14,350 nucleotides of DNA, taken from Candidatus Thalassarchaeaceae archaeon (lineage in GTDB: Archaea > Thermoplasmatota > Poseidoniia > Poseidoniales > Thalassarchaeaceae). The stretch is from the NCBI GenBank assembly GCA_029250425.1, contig JAQXFF010000308.1, positions 1 through 14,350 of the forward strand, in the 5' to 3' direction. Numbering within the stretch: the first letter of the stretch is position 1; each line of letters begins with the position of its first letter. A model generated the notes under the pieces. That model saw nothing but the letters and a program-made list of their open reading frames with translations. It was not told the DNA's origin and did not search any database. Below are positions 7,466 to 13,948 of this stretch, piece after piece. The translations under genes and the position numbers were made by a program.

Positions 7466-7471
7466 CACCTC
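7466..7471 (-). promoter_or_regulatory. Shine-Dalgarno GAGGTG for the NSS transporter
   Basis: On the - strand GAGGTG lies 5 nt before the ATG at 7460 and overlaps the stop codon region of the upstream carboxypeptidase gene. This suggests translational coupling of the two genes. Confidence 0.7.
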
Positions 7472-9629
7472 AATCAAGTGCACCTACAATCGTAGGCTCA
7501 TCTGTGTCAGATTCGTTCATCTTCTTGATGGCTATTCCAAGGCTGCCCCAAACAGTGCCTGCAACGATACAGAATAGCAAGAATGCGAGGGCACTGTTGC
7601 CATATGGTGCTCGATAAGCGACATTGATTTCTTCATAAACCCCAGGGGCTGGATATGAGAATGGGAATGCTCCTGAACGTGTTCCCAACATCGATTTGTA
7701 GTGTAATTTACCACTGAATTCTTCAGGCACAGGAACATTGGCCACGATGAGGTCACCTGTTTCGTTGTTGTTTAAGGTGCAATTTTCACCGGTTTCTTGG
7801 AACCCGGTCATCATCCAATCTTCTGCAACCCATTCCTTGGGACCGAAATCACTCTGCTGACGAGTTGGTTTGGCGGTTCTCCACATAACATGAGTGTAAT
7901 TTTCATCGTTGGTGAATGGGAAATTCGGATCGATACACATCGTGATTGGAATTGGACCAGATTCTGGAATTGTCAGATTCTCAGCACTGACAATCCACTG
8001 GCTCTGTTCGGATTGTTGAATGCCAATATTGGCGCGTTCTCGTGGATCATCAGCGATTTGAATCATGTGGAATGGGACACCCAAATTGCGGACGGCAATG
8101 TGATCGATGCGGTCAGGAGTGGGGTGAAATCCATCCTGGTTTCCTCCAATCTCGATGGTGTAGCAGTATGATTCATGCACTCCATACTGCCAATCGCAGT
8201 AATCGCCTGTTGTCGGATAAAGGTCACTGCTCTGCATATTTTCGTAACTTGTCATTTCCGCCATCACGTTTCCGTGAAAGACAAGTTGGTCATGATCAGT
8301 AGTCTCACAATTAGTACAATGCCCCCACGGATAGAGAACTAGATTGGAGTAAGCATGCCAAGTGAGGGTGGCTTTGAAATCTGATGAGCCGTCACCATTA
8401 TCATCATTCATTTCAGTAATATCTTGAATGAAGCGGGTCTCGGGCTCAGTATTTCCTCCCCACCAATCTTCATCCATCTCGCCATCTGCATCATTGTCAC
8501 GACCATCTACGTGATCTTCGTTGATACAAAGGGCAGCGACATACCCTTTTTCTGGGCAATCGCCGTCATCATCATTCTCGTTGGGTGGACCATTGTAAAC
8601 GTCATTGTTAGGGCCATCGGCGTAACAAAAACCAGGGAATAGAGGGCCAGTTGCCCCTAAAGGCGCACCCCACTCAAACTGATAGTTACGGTTGAGGTCG
8701 ACACCATCACATCCTTCGTCAACCTCCGGATCAACATCTGGAAGAGGTGTCTCACACTCTAGATAGCGATTGCAGCGAAGGTTCTTTCTCCAACCTGGTC
8801 CATCACAATTCCAACCATCTTCGCCGCAGAATTCTTCGCGGTCATATCGATTACCATCAACATTGAGCATGGGGATGAGATAGATTTCGCGTGTATTGAC
8901 CAAATCGGTAATCAGTTGTTCTGAGAAGTCTTCATCGACGCCTAGGTCACCGGGTCCACAGGCTATACCATCACCGTTCGAATCTTGGATGCTTGCGATG
9001 AGAGAAAGACAATCACCGTCGTTATCGATTCCATCCCAACCATCCTCATCGTATAGCCCATCACCGTCATTGTCAATTCCGGCAGTGCCATAGTAGTGAG
9101 CAATCGTCTCGAGGAAAAACATTGGAACTTCGTATGACATCCATTCACGCGCATGATGGTTTCCAACCAATTGGATATCGGGGATGTCTGCATAATTGCC
9201 GCAATCACCCACGAAGTCATTACATTCTCCGCCATCGACTCCTTCGAGTGCTTCACCACCACCAGTAATCTTCATCCAAGGAGATGAGTGCTTGTAGTGC
9301 CAACCCTCGTAGGTTTCTGCTGTTGTTTCTTGACCTCGAATATTTTCCCCGCCATTCAATCCTTCATGGAATGACATGATATTGGGGTTTTGTTCAGCCA
9401 ATTGCAGCATGCGATCTCGCATGGTGAAATAGTCATGATACTCTTTGAATTGAATTCGATCGTTGCCCCCCCATGGAAAATATTCAGTGGCGTATTCTTC
9501 ACTCCAAATATCACCAGGTTCTTTTCCTGTAGGAGTGTCATCCTGTGAGCTCATTGTAATGGTACCTGTGAGCATTGGAATGAGCATACATAGAACGCCA
9601 AGAAGTGCGGAAATTCGGCGAGATGACAT
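7470..9629 (-). CDS. Secreted, membrane-anchored zinc carboxypeptidase (peptidase M14) with Asp-rich Ca-binding-like loops
   Basis: This 719-residue metallopeptidase should remove C-terminal residues from extracellular peptides. Residues 1-27 form a signal peptide (MSSRR, then LLGVLCMLIPMLTGTI). The M14 zinc ligands and catalytic residues are visible: NHHAREW with His159 and Glu162, the WRKN segment near 280, DLNRN with Arg314, TWHAYS with His425 as third zinc ligand, and the general-base Glu493 in CYTIEIGG. The catalytic domain is interrupted by DxDxDG-like runs (about 186-221, 351-358, 375-388, 408-414) that look like calcium-binding loops. A beta-rich region follows the catalytic domain, then a C-terminal helix (ALAFLLFCIVAGTVWGSLGIAI) and a short charged tail, so it is probably anchored. 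It has many cysteines. The start ATG 9629 has GGGGTG six bases upstream and opens the signal peptide; the open frame to 9749 is rejected, and an ATG at 9653 is a less likely alternative. Confidence 0.92.
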   Translation of the reverse strand: MSSRRISALLGVLCMLIPMLTGTITMSSQDDTPTGKEPGDIWSEEYATEYFPWGGNDRIQFKEYHDYFTMRDRMLQLAEQNPNIMSFHEGLNGGENIRGQETTAETYEGWHYKHSSPWMKITGGGEALEGVDGGECNDFVGDCGNYADIPDIQLVGNHHAREWMSYEVPMFFLETIAHYYGTAGIDNDGDGLYDEDGWDGIDNDGDCLSLIASIQDSNGDGIACGPGDLGVDEDFSEQLITDLVNTREIYLIPMLNVDGNRYDREEFCGEDGWNCDGPGWRKNLRCNRYLECETPLPDVDPEVDEGCDGVDLNRNYQFEWGAPLGATGPLFPGFCYADGPNNDVYNGPPNENDDDGDCPEKGYVAALCINEDHVDGRDNDADGEMDEDWWGGNTEPETRFIQDITEMNDDNGDGSSDFKATLTWHAYSNLVLYPWGHCTNCETTDHDQLVFHGNVMAEMTSYENMQSSDLYPTTGDYCDWQYGVHESYCYTIEIGGNQDGFHPTPDRIDHIAVRNLGVPFHMIQIADDPRERANIGIQQSEQSQWIVSAENLTIPESGPIPITMCIDPNFPFTNDENYTHVMWRTAKPTRQQSDFGPKEWVAEDWMMTGFQETGENCTLNNNETGDLIVANVPVPEEFSGKLHYKSMLGTRSGAFPFSYPAPGVYEEINVAYRAPYGNSALAFLLFCIVAGTVWGSLGIAIKKMNESDTDEPTIVGALD

Positions 9630-9635
9630 GACGAA

Positions 9636-9641
9636 CACCCC
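9636..9641 (-). promoter_or_regulatory. Shine-Dalgarno GGGGTG deciding the carboxypeptidase start
   Basis: GGGGTG on the - strand lies 6 nt before the ATG at 9629. The competing ATG at 9653 has GGGAGG directly abutting it with no spacer, so 9629 is preferred. Confidence 0.55.
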
Positions 9642-9764
9642 GTCGAGATACATCCTCCCTTTGAATGGACCGCTCCTGCGGCCCGACCGTAACGTCCCTT
9701 TAGGGGACGGTTTCGCGAAATAAGCAAGCGAAATACTCAACCACCCCATTACGGTCGCAGGAAC
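9642..9764. promoter_or_regulatory. Divergent intergenic region with hairpin, palindrome and direct repeat
   Basis: This spacer between the carboxypeptidase (-) and mscS (+) must hold both promoters. It contains CCGC-TCCT-GCGG (9670-9681), a hairpin CGTCCC-TTTAG-GGGACG (9693-9709), the perfect palindrome TTTCGCGAAA (9711-9720), and the direct repeat GCGAAATA at 9715-9722 and 9728-9735 (13-bp period). The second GCGAAATA lies 30 nt before the mscS ATG, where a BRE/TATA pair for a short-leader transcript could sit. I could not assign a clear TATA box for the - strand. No ORF in this stretch is convincing. Confidence 0.4.
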
Positions 9765-10862
9765 ATGGACAGGATTGTCGAACTCGTTCCGAATTGGAGT
9801 AATGAAATGCTGGGATTCAATGTTGGCACGCTCGTCGTGCTTCTAGGATTGGTCATTTTGGTTTTCAAATTAAGATACCTCGCCATGATGACAATTCCAA
9901 AATTATTCAACTCACTATGTGAGAAAAGTCCTGTTGCAAAACTAGCACTGCAAGGCTCAAGTAAGGCGTTGGGAACTGCGATTGGTGCCGCAATTATGTG
10001 GCAATGCAGTACGGCTCTAAGCACCAGTGATACCGCAATGATGCCTTCGTATATTGGCTTCTGGCTACCCTCTATCGCACAGGTTGTAATGCTGATTGCC
10101 ATGATAACCTGGGCCCTTCGACTCACCATCATTGTTCAAGCAGTGGTCGAATATTGGGATGATGACGATGAACTCGATGGAGCGGAGCGGACATTGATTG
10201 GCGCAGTTGAAAGCGTCATCCGATTTTGTATCGTTGTCTTTGGTTCGATTTTCATCGCCGATGCACTAAATTTCGATTTGACCACGATGGTAGCTGGACT
10301 GGGCATTACCGGTCTTGCACTAGCACTTGCTGCAAAGGACAGCATCGCAAATGTGTTTGGCGCCGTAACCGTGCTGCTAGACCGACCCTTCCGTGTTGGG
10401 GATTGGGTTTTGATCAGTGGGGCAGAAGGTGAAGTCATCAACATCAGTTTGCGAACTACTCTTATCCGAACAAGTCAAGACACAATCGTTTCGATTCCAA
10501 ATTCAAATCTGACCAGTAAGCCCATTGAAAATTTTGGAAAGCGTCGCTGGCGACGTTACCGGCCAGTGATCTCATTGGATCTTGATAGTGACCCGGATGC
10601 TGTACAGAAGTTTGCAGAGGGTGTCGAAGAACTGATTCGCAATGATGAAAATACAATGAAAGAAGATGCATCGTGGGCAAAGGTCACTTCGATTGCCAAG
10701 GATTCCATCGAAATTTCATGCAATATTTACTGGGATGTTGACGGGGGTGCGGACGAAAAGGAAGCACGTCAAATGTTCCTCCTCAACGTCGCTCGAGTTG
10801 CAAAGGAAAACGAGATTATGTTCTACGAACCTCGTGTTCGCAATCAGAGGACATTGAACTGA
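9765..10862 (+). CDS. mscS: MscS-family mechanosensitive ion channel
   Basis: This 365-residue membrane protein should open under membrane tension to release solutes on hypo-osmotic shock. Hydrophobic helices are at about 18-40, 68-84, 97-127 and 146-166. The pore helix and signature follow at 172-206, with GLGITGLALALAAKDSIANV and AVTVLLDRPF; the Gly/Ala packing ridge of MscS pores is clear. The beta domain has FRVGDWVLISGAEGEV, SLRTTLIRT and IPNSNL (209-249), then the mixed C-terminal domain ending near 360. An acidic loop WDDDDELD (131-138) sits between helices. It is larger than E. coli MscS (286 residues), with extra N-terminal helices. An AGGA lies only 2 nt before the ATG, a weak ribosome site. 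It is the first gene of a two-gene unit with gpmA. Confidence 0.93.
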   Translation: MDRIVELVPNWSNEMLGFNVGTLVVLLGLVILVFKLRYLAMMTIPKLFNSLCEKSPVAKLALQGSSKALGTAIGAAIMWQCSTALSTSDTAMMPSYIGFWLPSIAQVVMLIAMITWALRLTIIVQAVVEYWDDDDELDGAERTLIGAVESVIRFCIVVFGSIFIADALNFDLTTMVAGLGITGLALALAAKDSIANVFGAVTVLLDRPFRVGDWVLISGAEGEVINISLRTTLIRTSQDTIVSIPNSNLTSKPIENFGKRRWRRYRPVISLDLDSDPDAVQKFAEGVEELIRNDENTMKEDASWAKVTSIAKDSIEISCNIYWDVDGGADEKEARQMFLLNVARVAKENEIMFYEPRVRNQRTLN

Positions 10863-10865
10863 GGG
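10861..10865 (+). promoter_or_regulatory. Shine-Dalgarno GAGGG for gpmA inside the mscS stop
   Basis: GAGGG uses the last two bases of the mscS TGA and stands 6 nt before the ATG at 10872. This decides the ATG over the TTG at 10869 and suggests coupling to mscS translation. Confidence 0.6.
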
Positions 10866-10871
10866 AAGTTG

Positions 10872-11474
10872 ATGGCCACACTCATTTTACTGCGCCATGG
10901 ACAATCTGTATGGAATGCTGCCAACAAATTCACCGGTTGGACCGATGTTGAACTTTCGGCGATTGGAGAATCTGAGGCGGCTAAGGCTGGCGAAGAATTG
11001 GCAGATACGGAAATCAATGTCGTGCATACGAGTGGTTTGATTCGCGCACAAAATACTGCAGAAATTGTCATGCAACAAAATCGAGTTTCTAACGATGTTC
11101 CCACACACCGTGATATACGTCTCAATGAACGACATTATGGAGATCTACAGGGACTCGACAAAAATGAAACCCGTGCTAAATATGGAGATGAACAGGTCCA
11201 CATCTGGCGCCGCTCCTACGATGTCCCACCTCCCGGTCAAGAAGGTGAGAGTCTGGCCATGTGTGCCAAGCGCACATTACCATACTTGGAAGAAGCCATC
11301 AAGCCAGATTTAGATGCCGGGAAAACGGCTCTCGTTGCAGCACATGGTAACAGTTTACGAAGTATTGTAATGGAAATTGAAGGGCTATCAAAAGAGGAAG
11401 TTCTCAGCCTTGAGATCCCAACTGGAGTCCCTCGAATTTACAACTATGACAACGGTGTTTTTACCAGGGTTTAG
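10872..11474 (+). CDS. gpmA: 2,3-bisphosphoglycerate-dependent phosphoglycerate mutase
   Basis: This cytoplasmic enzyme interconverts 3- and 2-phosphoglycerate in glycolysis and gluconeogenesis. The 200-residue protein belongs to the histidine phosphatase superfamily. The phospho-acceptor is His9 in LLRHGQS, and the segment NKFTGWTDVELSAIG is characteristic of dPGM rather than of generic phosphatases. TSGLIRAQNT (53-62), NERHYGDLQG with Glu86 (85-94), the RRSYDVPPP motif (113-121) and AAHGNSLR with His158 (156-163) complete the active site. It is shorter than the E. coli enzyme (250 residues), matching the compact form known in other bacteria. Most archaea rely on cofactor-independent mutases, so ancient transfer from bacteria is plausible. 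Its end overlaps the convergent pseudokinase-like gene by 14 nt. Confidence 0.93.
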   Translation: MATLILLRHGQSVWNAANKFTGWTDVELSAIGESEAAKAGEELADTEINVVHTSGLIRAQNTAEIVMQQNRVSNDVPTHRDIRLNERHYGDLQGLDKNETRAKYGDEQVHIWRRSYDVPPPGQEGESLAMCAKRTLPYLEEAIKPDLDAGKTALVAAHGNSLRSIVMEIEGLSKEEVLSLEIPTGVPRIYNYDNGVFTRV

Positions 11475-12645
11475 GGGCCAAATATCGGTAAGTCTTGTTC
11501 AATAACCATCCGCAAATACCCATTGCTCCGACACTCGCAATTGCAAAGTCAGAGGGAATTTCTGAACCCGGATAGAAGACCCAATAGAGAATTGCCGTTA
11601 AGGGAACGAATGTGCAAATCAACGCACCTGCGGCAATCGTTCGAACCCGATACATTCCATTCTGAACACCAGACACATTTGCAAGGAATTCAGTAACATG
11701 TAGAGGTTCTTTCTCACCCCATGCTTGATGGTACAATCGCTGTTCAAGATGTTGTTCATATTCCCAAATGATGAGACCGCCGCGATGGCTATCCAATGCT
11801 TTGTATGAAGACCAATGTTTTGGAGCCGAAGATGCCCATCCTTCACAAAAAGATGCCCTTTGCTCAGGGGTGAGATTAACGATTCCTGCTGCAACATCCC
11901 GCAAAGCAGGTGAGGGAGAATTTTCAGGGATCAATGCATTGTAAATGCCACCATAGCAACCCGCAATGATGACTTTTCCTTTCACTAAATGACAGTGCTC
12001 CAACCCAAAGTTTCGATGTGTGATTGTTCCCTGTGTATCGGATGAATGGGGTGCCCTCCACTTCGTTGCTGAACGGGTGCGTGGCTCCAATATTTCGAAG
12101 CGCTTATTCCAAACCCGTTCATCATTGGGTGTCGCTAAATTACGACCACAAGTAGCATGAAATCGACCAAGAGATTCTCCTGCCAAACGCAGATGTTGAG
12201 CGTCCATAGGCAAGGGTTCCTTTACCATTTTTTTGAATACCAAAATCACATCACGTCCCTCCACTTGGAAGCCGCCGATTGCAGTATGCAATTCCTCACA
12301 ATTCAAAGAGGCTAGTCGGCGACCATGGCCATCTTCATCCAATGGCAAAATCTGTGCTTGATGATTTTCAAATTCAACCAACCAGCCAACTGAATTCGAG
12401 CTGACAGATTGAGGAGGACCTACGACCCATTTTCCCCATGAGGGCGAAACCAAATTCCACCAATCACTAGATGCTAAATCACCATTCGGCAATAGTACTG
12501 GCAGACTTTCCCACCTCACATGCAAGGTATGACCGGTAAATCCTGCAGGAGGTGGTAGGGTTGCATCGGTTACAGAATTGACTGCAACACTCGGATACCA
12601 CGGCTCGGATTCGATGTCCACGCCTTGCCCACAGGTCACATCCAC
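11461..12645 (-). CDS. Membrane-anchored maltokinase/APH-like protein lacking catalytic residues (putative pseudokinase)
   Basis: This 394-residue protein has a kinase-like part (about 40-320) and two C-terminal membrane helices (about 335-358 and 364-385). The centre resembles maltokinases and aminoglycoside phosphotransferases: LAGESLGRFH (154-163), then THRNFGLEH (209-217) where the family has HGD-x-HLGQ, then KVIIAGCYGG (224-233) where it has VIIDFEGEP, then SPALRDVAAG (245-254) matching SPLRDVAGM. The catalytic Asp is Asn212 and the metal-binding Asp of DFE is replaced by Ala228 or Gly229, so phosphotransfer is unlikely. The order and spacing of these blocks make the fold assignment reasonable but remote. 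The GTG at 12645 is the only usable start upstream of the domain; an out-of-frame ATG two bases earlier ends at once. No maltose or trehalose genes are seen nearby. It is divergent from the HAD gene. Confidence 0.55.
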   Translation of the reverse strand: MDVTCGQGVDIESEPWYPSVAVNSVTDATLPPPAGFTGHTLHVRWESLPVLLPNGDLASSDWWNLVSPSWGKWVVGPPQSVSSNSVGWLVEFENHQAQILPLDEDGHGRRLASLNCEELHTAIGGFQVEGRDVILVFKKMVKEPLPMDAQHLRLAGESLGRFHATCGRNLATPNDERVWNKRFEILEPRTRSATKWRAPHSSDTQGTITHRNFGLEHCHLVKGKVIIAGCYGGIYNALIPENSPSPALRDVAAGIVNLTPEQRASFCEGWASSAPKHWSSYKALDSHRGGLIIWEYEQHLEQRLYHQAWGEKEPLHVTEFLANVSGVQNGMYRVRTIAAGALICTFVPLTAILYWVFYPGSEIPSDFAIASVGAMGICGWLLNKTYRYLAPKPW

Positions 12646-12652
12646 ATCAATT

Positions 12653-12667
12653 CTCTGCGTAGCAGAG
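12653..12667. repeat. 15-bp inverted repeat (6-3-6) next to the pseudokinase start
   Basis: CTCTGC-GTA-GCAGAG is a perfect 6-bp stem with a 3-nt loop, ending seven bases from the GTG start at 12645. It lies in the 59-nt divergent spacer and may be an operator half or a 5' hairpin on the - transcript. Confidence 0.4.
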
Positions 12668-12689
12668 GACAGATTGAAAGTACGTCAGT

Positions 12690-12704
12690 GGCGCCAGAGG
12701 CGCC
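12690..12704. repeat. 15-bp inverted repeat (6-3-6) abutting the HAD start
   Basis: GGCGCC-AGA-GGCGCC directly precedes the ATG at 12705. Each half is itself palindromic. The GAGG in it (12697-12700) could be the ribosome site, 4 nt from the ATG, so folding would hide it and reduce translation. That control is inferred. Confidence 0.4.
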
Positions 12705-13247
12705 ATGGGAGAGGCGACAAAACTGCCACTCGCGGTAGATCTTGACGGGACGTTGATTTTCACGGATATGTCACGAGTGACGTTCCGTCGAGTGGTTCTT
12801 CCCCGATTTTGGTTGATTCCTTGGATGTTTTTCCTCGACTTCACTGGCCGTAGAGCAAGATGGAAGCAGATCTTGGGCAGGAAACTAAAATTCGATCCTG
12901 CTGAACTTGAGTATAACGAACCGTTCCTCGCTTGGCTTAAGGAAGAAAAAGCAGATGGACGCGAAGTCATTCTATGCACCGCTTCCGAAATTTCAGTGGC
13001 AAGAAAAATCGCAGAATACGTGGGCATTTTTGATGATGTCATGGGAAGTGATGGAGTCATCAATTTGCGAATGGAGGCCAAAGGAAAAGCACTTGCAGAG
13101 CGCTATGGAAAGGGACAATTTGCCTATGCAGGGAATTCCAGTCACGATTTGAAAACTTGGCCTTATGCGGGTGAAGTCATTGTGGTCAATGCCAGTCAAA
13201 AAACCCTCAATGAACTGGGTGATCTTCCATCAATTGTGTTTGAGTGA
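12705..13247 (+). CDS. Stand-alone HAD-family phosphatase of the UbiA-fused type
   Basis: This 180-residue protein has all four HAD motifs. Motif I is VDLDGTL with nucleophile Asp12 and Asp14, motif II is CTAS (91-94), the motif III lysine is Lys126 or Lys128 (EAKGKAL), and motif IV is YAGNSSHDL with Asp148. Other segments (YNEPFLAWL, IFDDVMGSDG, NLRMEAKGKAL, VIVVNAS) match the N-terminal HAD half of HAD-UbiA fusion proteins, in which a phosphatase is joined to a prenyltransferase. Here the gene ends right after the HAD half, so the UbiA partner must be encoded elsewhere or is absent. A hydrophobic insert at about 31-46 (cap region) may touch the membrane. The likely substrate is a prenyl or polyprenyl phosphate product, inferred from family context. 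Its 3' end overlaps the convergent membrane gene by 41 nt. Confidence 0.85.
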   Translation: MGEATKLPLAVDLDGTLIFTDMSRVTFRRVVLPRFWLIPWMFFLDFTGRRARWKQILGRKLKFDPAELEYNEPFLAWLKEEKADGREVILCTASEISVARKIAEYVGIFDDVMGSDGVINLRMEAKGKALAERYGKGQFAYAGNSSHDLKTWPYAGEVIVVNASQKTLNELGDLPSIVFE

Positions 13248-13878
13248 AGTGATTGACTGCTACATTCACCAACAAATCACCCAATGCGTAAACAACGCCA
13301 CACAACAGTGGTGGGTTTAGCGCTGTCAATGCGGTCCAAGCCACTTCTGAATGCCATGCCCAATTACCCAAGTGTGTCCCCCACAATTCCATTGCAAGAG
13401 CAAGCCATGCCATCGTGGCATACAAGCGACGTTCGGGCCCCCACCGCATGAAACCAAGGAGAGCAATAAGCAAGAATAATCCCGATGTGTCAACTCCTTG
13501 ATATGCAAAATACAGCGACATTGGAACGAAAGGAATAATCGATGGCCAAGACCACTTTTCTGGCAAGTGATGAGAAAATCGGCGACCCAAATCAAACAGG
13601 AACCAGTGACCAGCGGGCACAAACAATGGCATCAAACCTTCACGATATTCATACAAATGCCACACTTCAGTGAAGAACAATTCCATCGGTGTCGCGAATG
13701 CCAATACAGTCAGCATCTCAATACGCTCTAACCGTTCACCTCGGGCATATATGGTTGCAAAGATGGACCAGCAAACAATGTCGACAATATATTCGCCTTT
13801 GATGGCCCAATCCGTACCATTCTGGTCCACCCACAAACCAATGCCGATGGTGAGGATGTAGACGACCTCGCGGCGCAT
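13207..13878 (-). CDS. Polytopic membrane protein with intramembrane Glu and His residues, unknown function
   Basis: I do not recognise this 223-residue protein. It has about seven or eight membrane helices packed almost end to end. Charged or polar residues fall inside or at the edges of helices in sets that look conserved: PMELFFTEVWHLY (about 64-76), AGHWFLFDLGRR (about 89-100), MELWGTHLGNWAWH (about 163-176) and NPPLLCGVVYALGDLL near the end. Buried Glu, His and Asp with many Trp suggest a membrane enzyme or a carrier of lipids rather than a structural anchor; this is inference. The ATG at 13878 is the natural start, with the first helix beginning at residue 5. The gene is divergent from uppS (70-nt spacer). 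Its 41-nt tail overlap with the HAD gene codes for a polar end, which could be dispensable. Confidence 0.75.
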   Translation of the reverse strand: MRREVVYILTIGIGLWVDQNGTDWAIKGEYIVDIVCWSIFATIYARGERLERIEMLTVLAFATPMELFFTEVWHLYEYREGLMPLFVPAGHWFLFDLGRRFSHHLPEKWSWPSIIPFVPMSLYFAYQGVDTSGLFLLIALLGFMRWGPERRLYATMAWLALAMELWGTHLGNWAWHSEVAWTALTALNPPLLCGVVYALGDLLVNVAVNHFTQTQLMEDHPVH

Positions 13879-13948
13879 GCTATGGCCATACGGTGCACGC
13901 TATCAAAGCACCCGATTGCATCAAGAGGGAAGGCGGACTCGACAGGTT
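13879..13948. promoter_or_regulatory. Divergent spacer between membrane gene and uppS, with a 10-bp palindrome
   Basis: TATGGCCATA at 13881-13890 is a perfect palindrome lying just upstream of the - strand start. No clear TATA box or strong ribosome site was found. The frame of uppS stays open through this spacer to an ATG at 13877, so the boundary depends on which uppS start is used. Confidence 0.3.

Noticed and set aside
8424..8642. Hydrophobic 72-residue frame on the + strand inside the carboxypeptidase gene
   Set aside because: The hydrophobicity comes from reading Asp-rich GAT/GAC codons backwards as Ile/Val (ATC/GTC). It is an antisense artefact of the DxDxDG loops.
9660..9735. Possible tRNA or small structured RNA gene in the divergent spacer
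   Set aside because: The hairpins do not fit a cloverleaf, there is no T-loop consensus, and two promoters must fit in the same 135 nt.
9630..9749. Upstream extension of the carboxypeptidase frame by 40 residues
   Set aside because: The extension is not signal-peptide-like, covers the hairpin and palindrome region, and the ATG at 9629 has a well-spaced GGGGTG.
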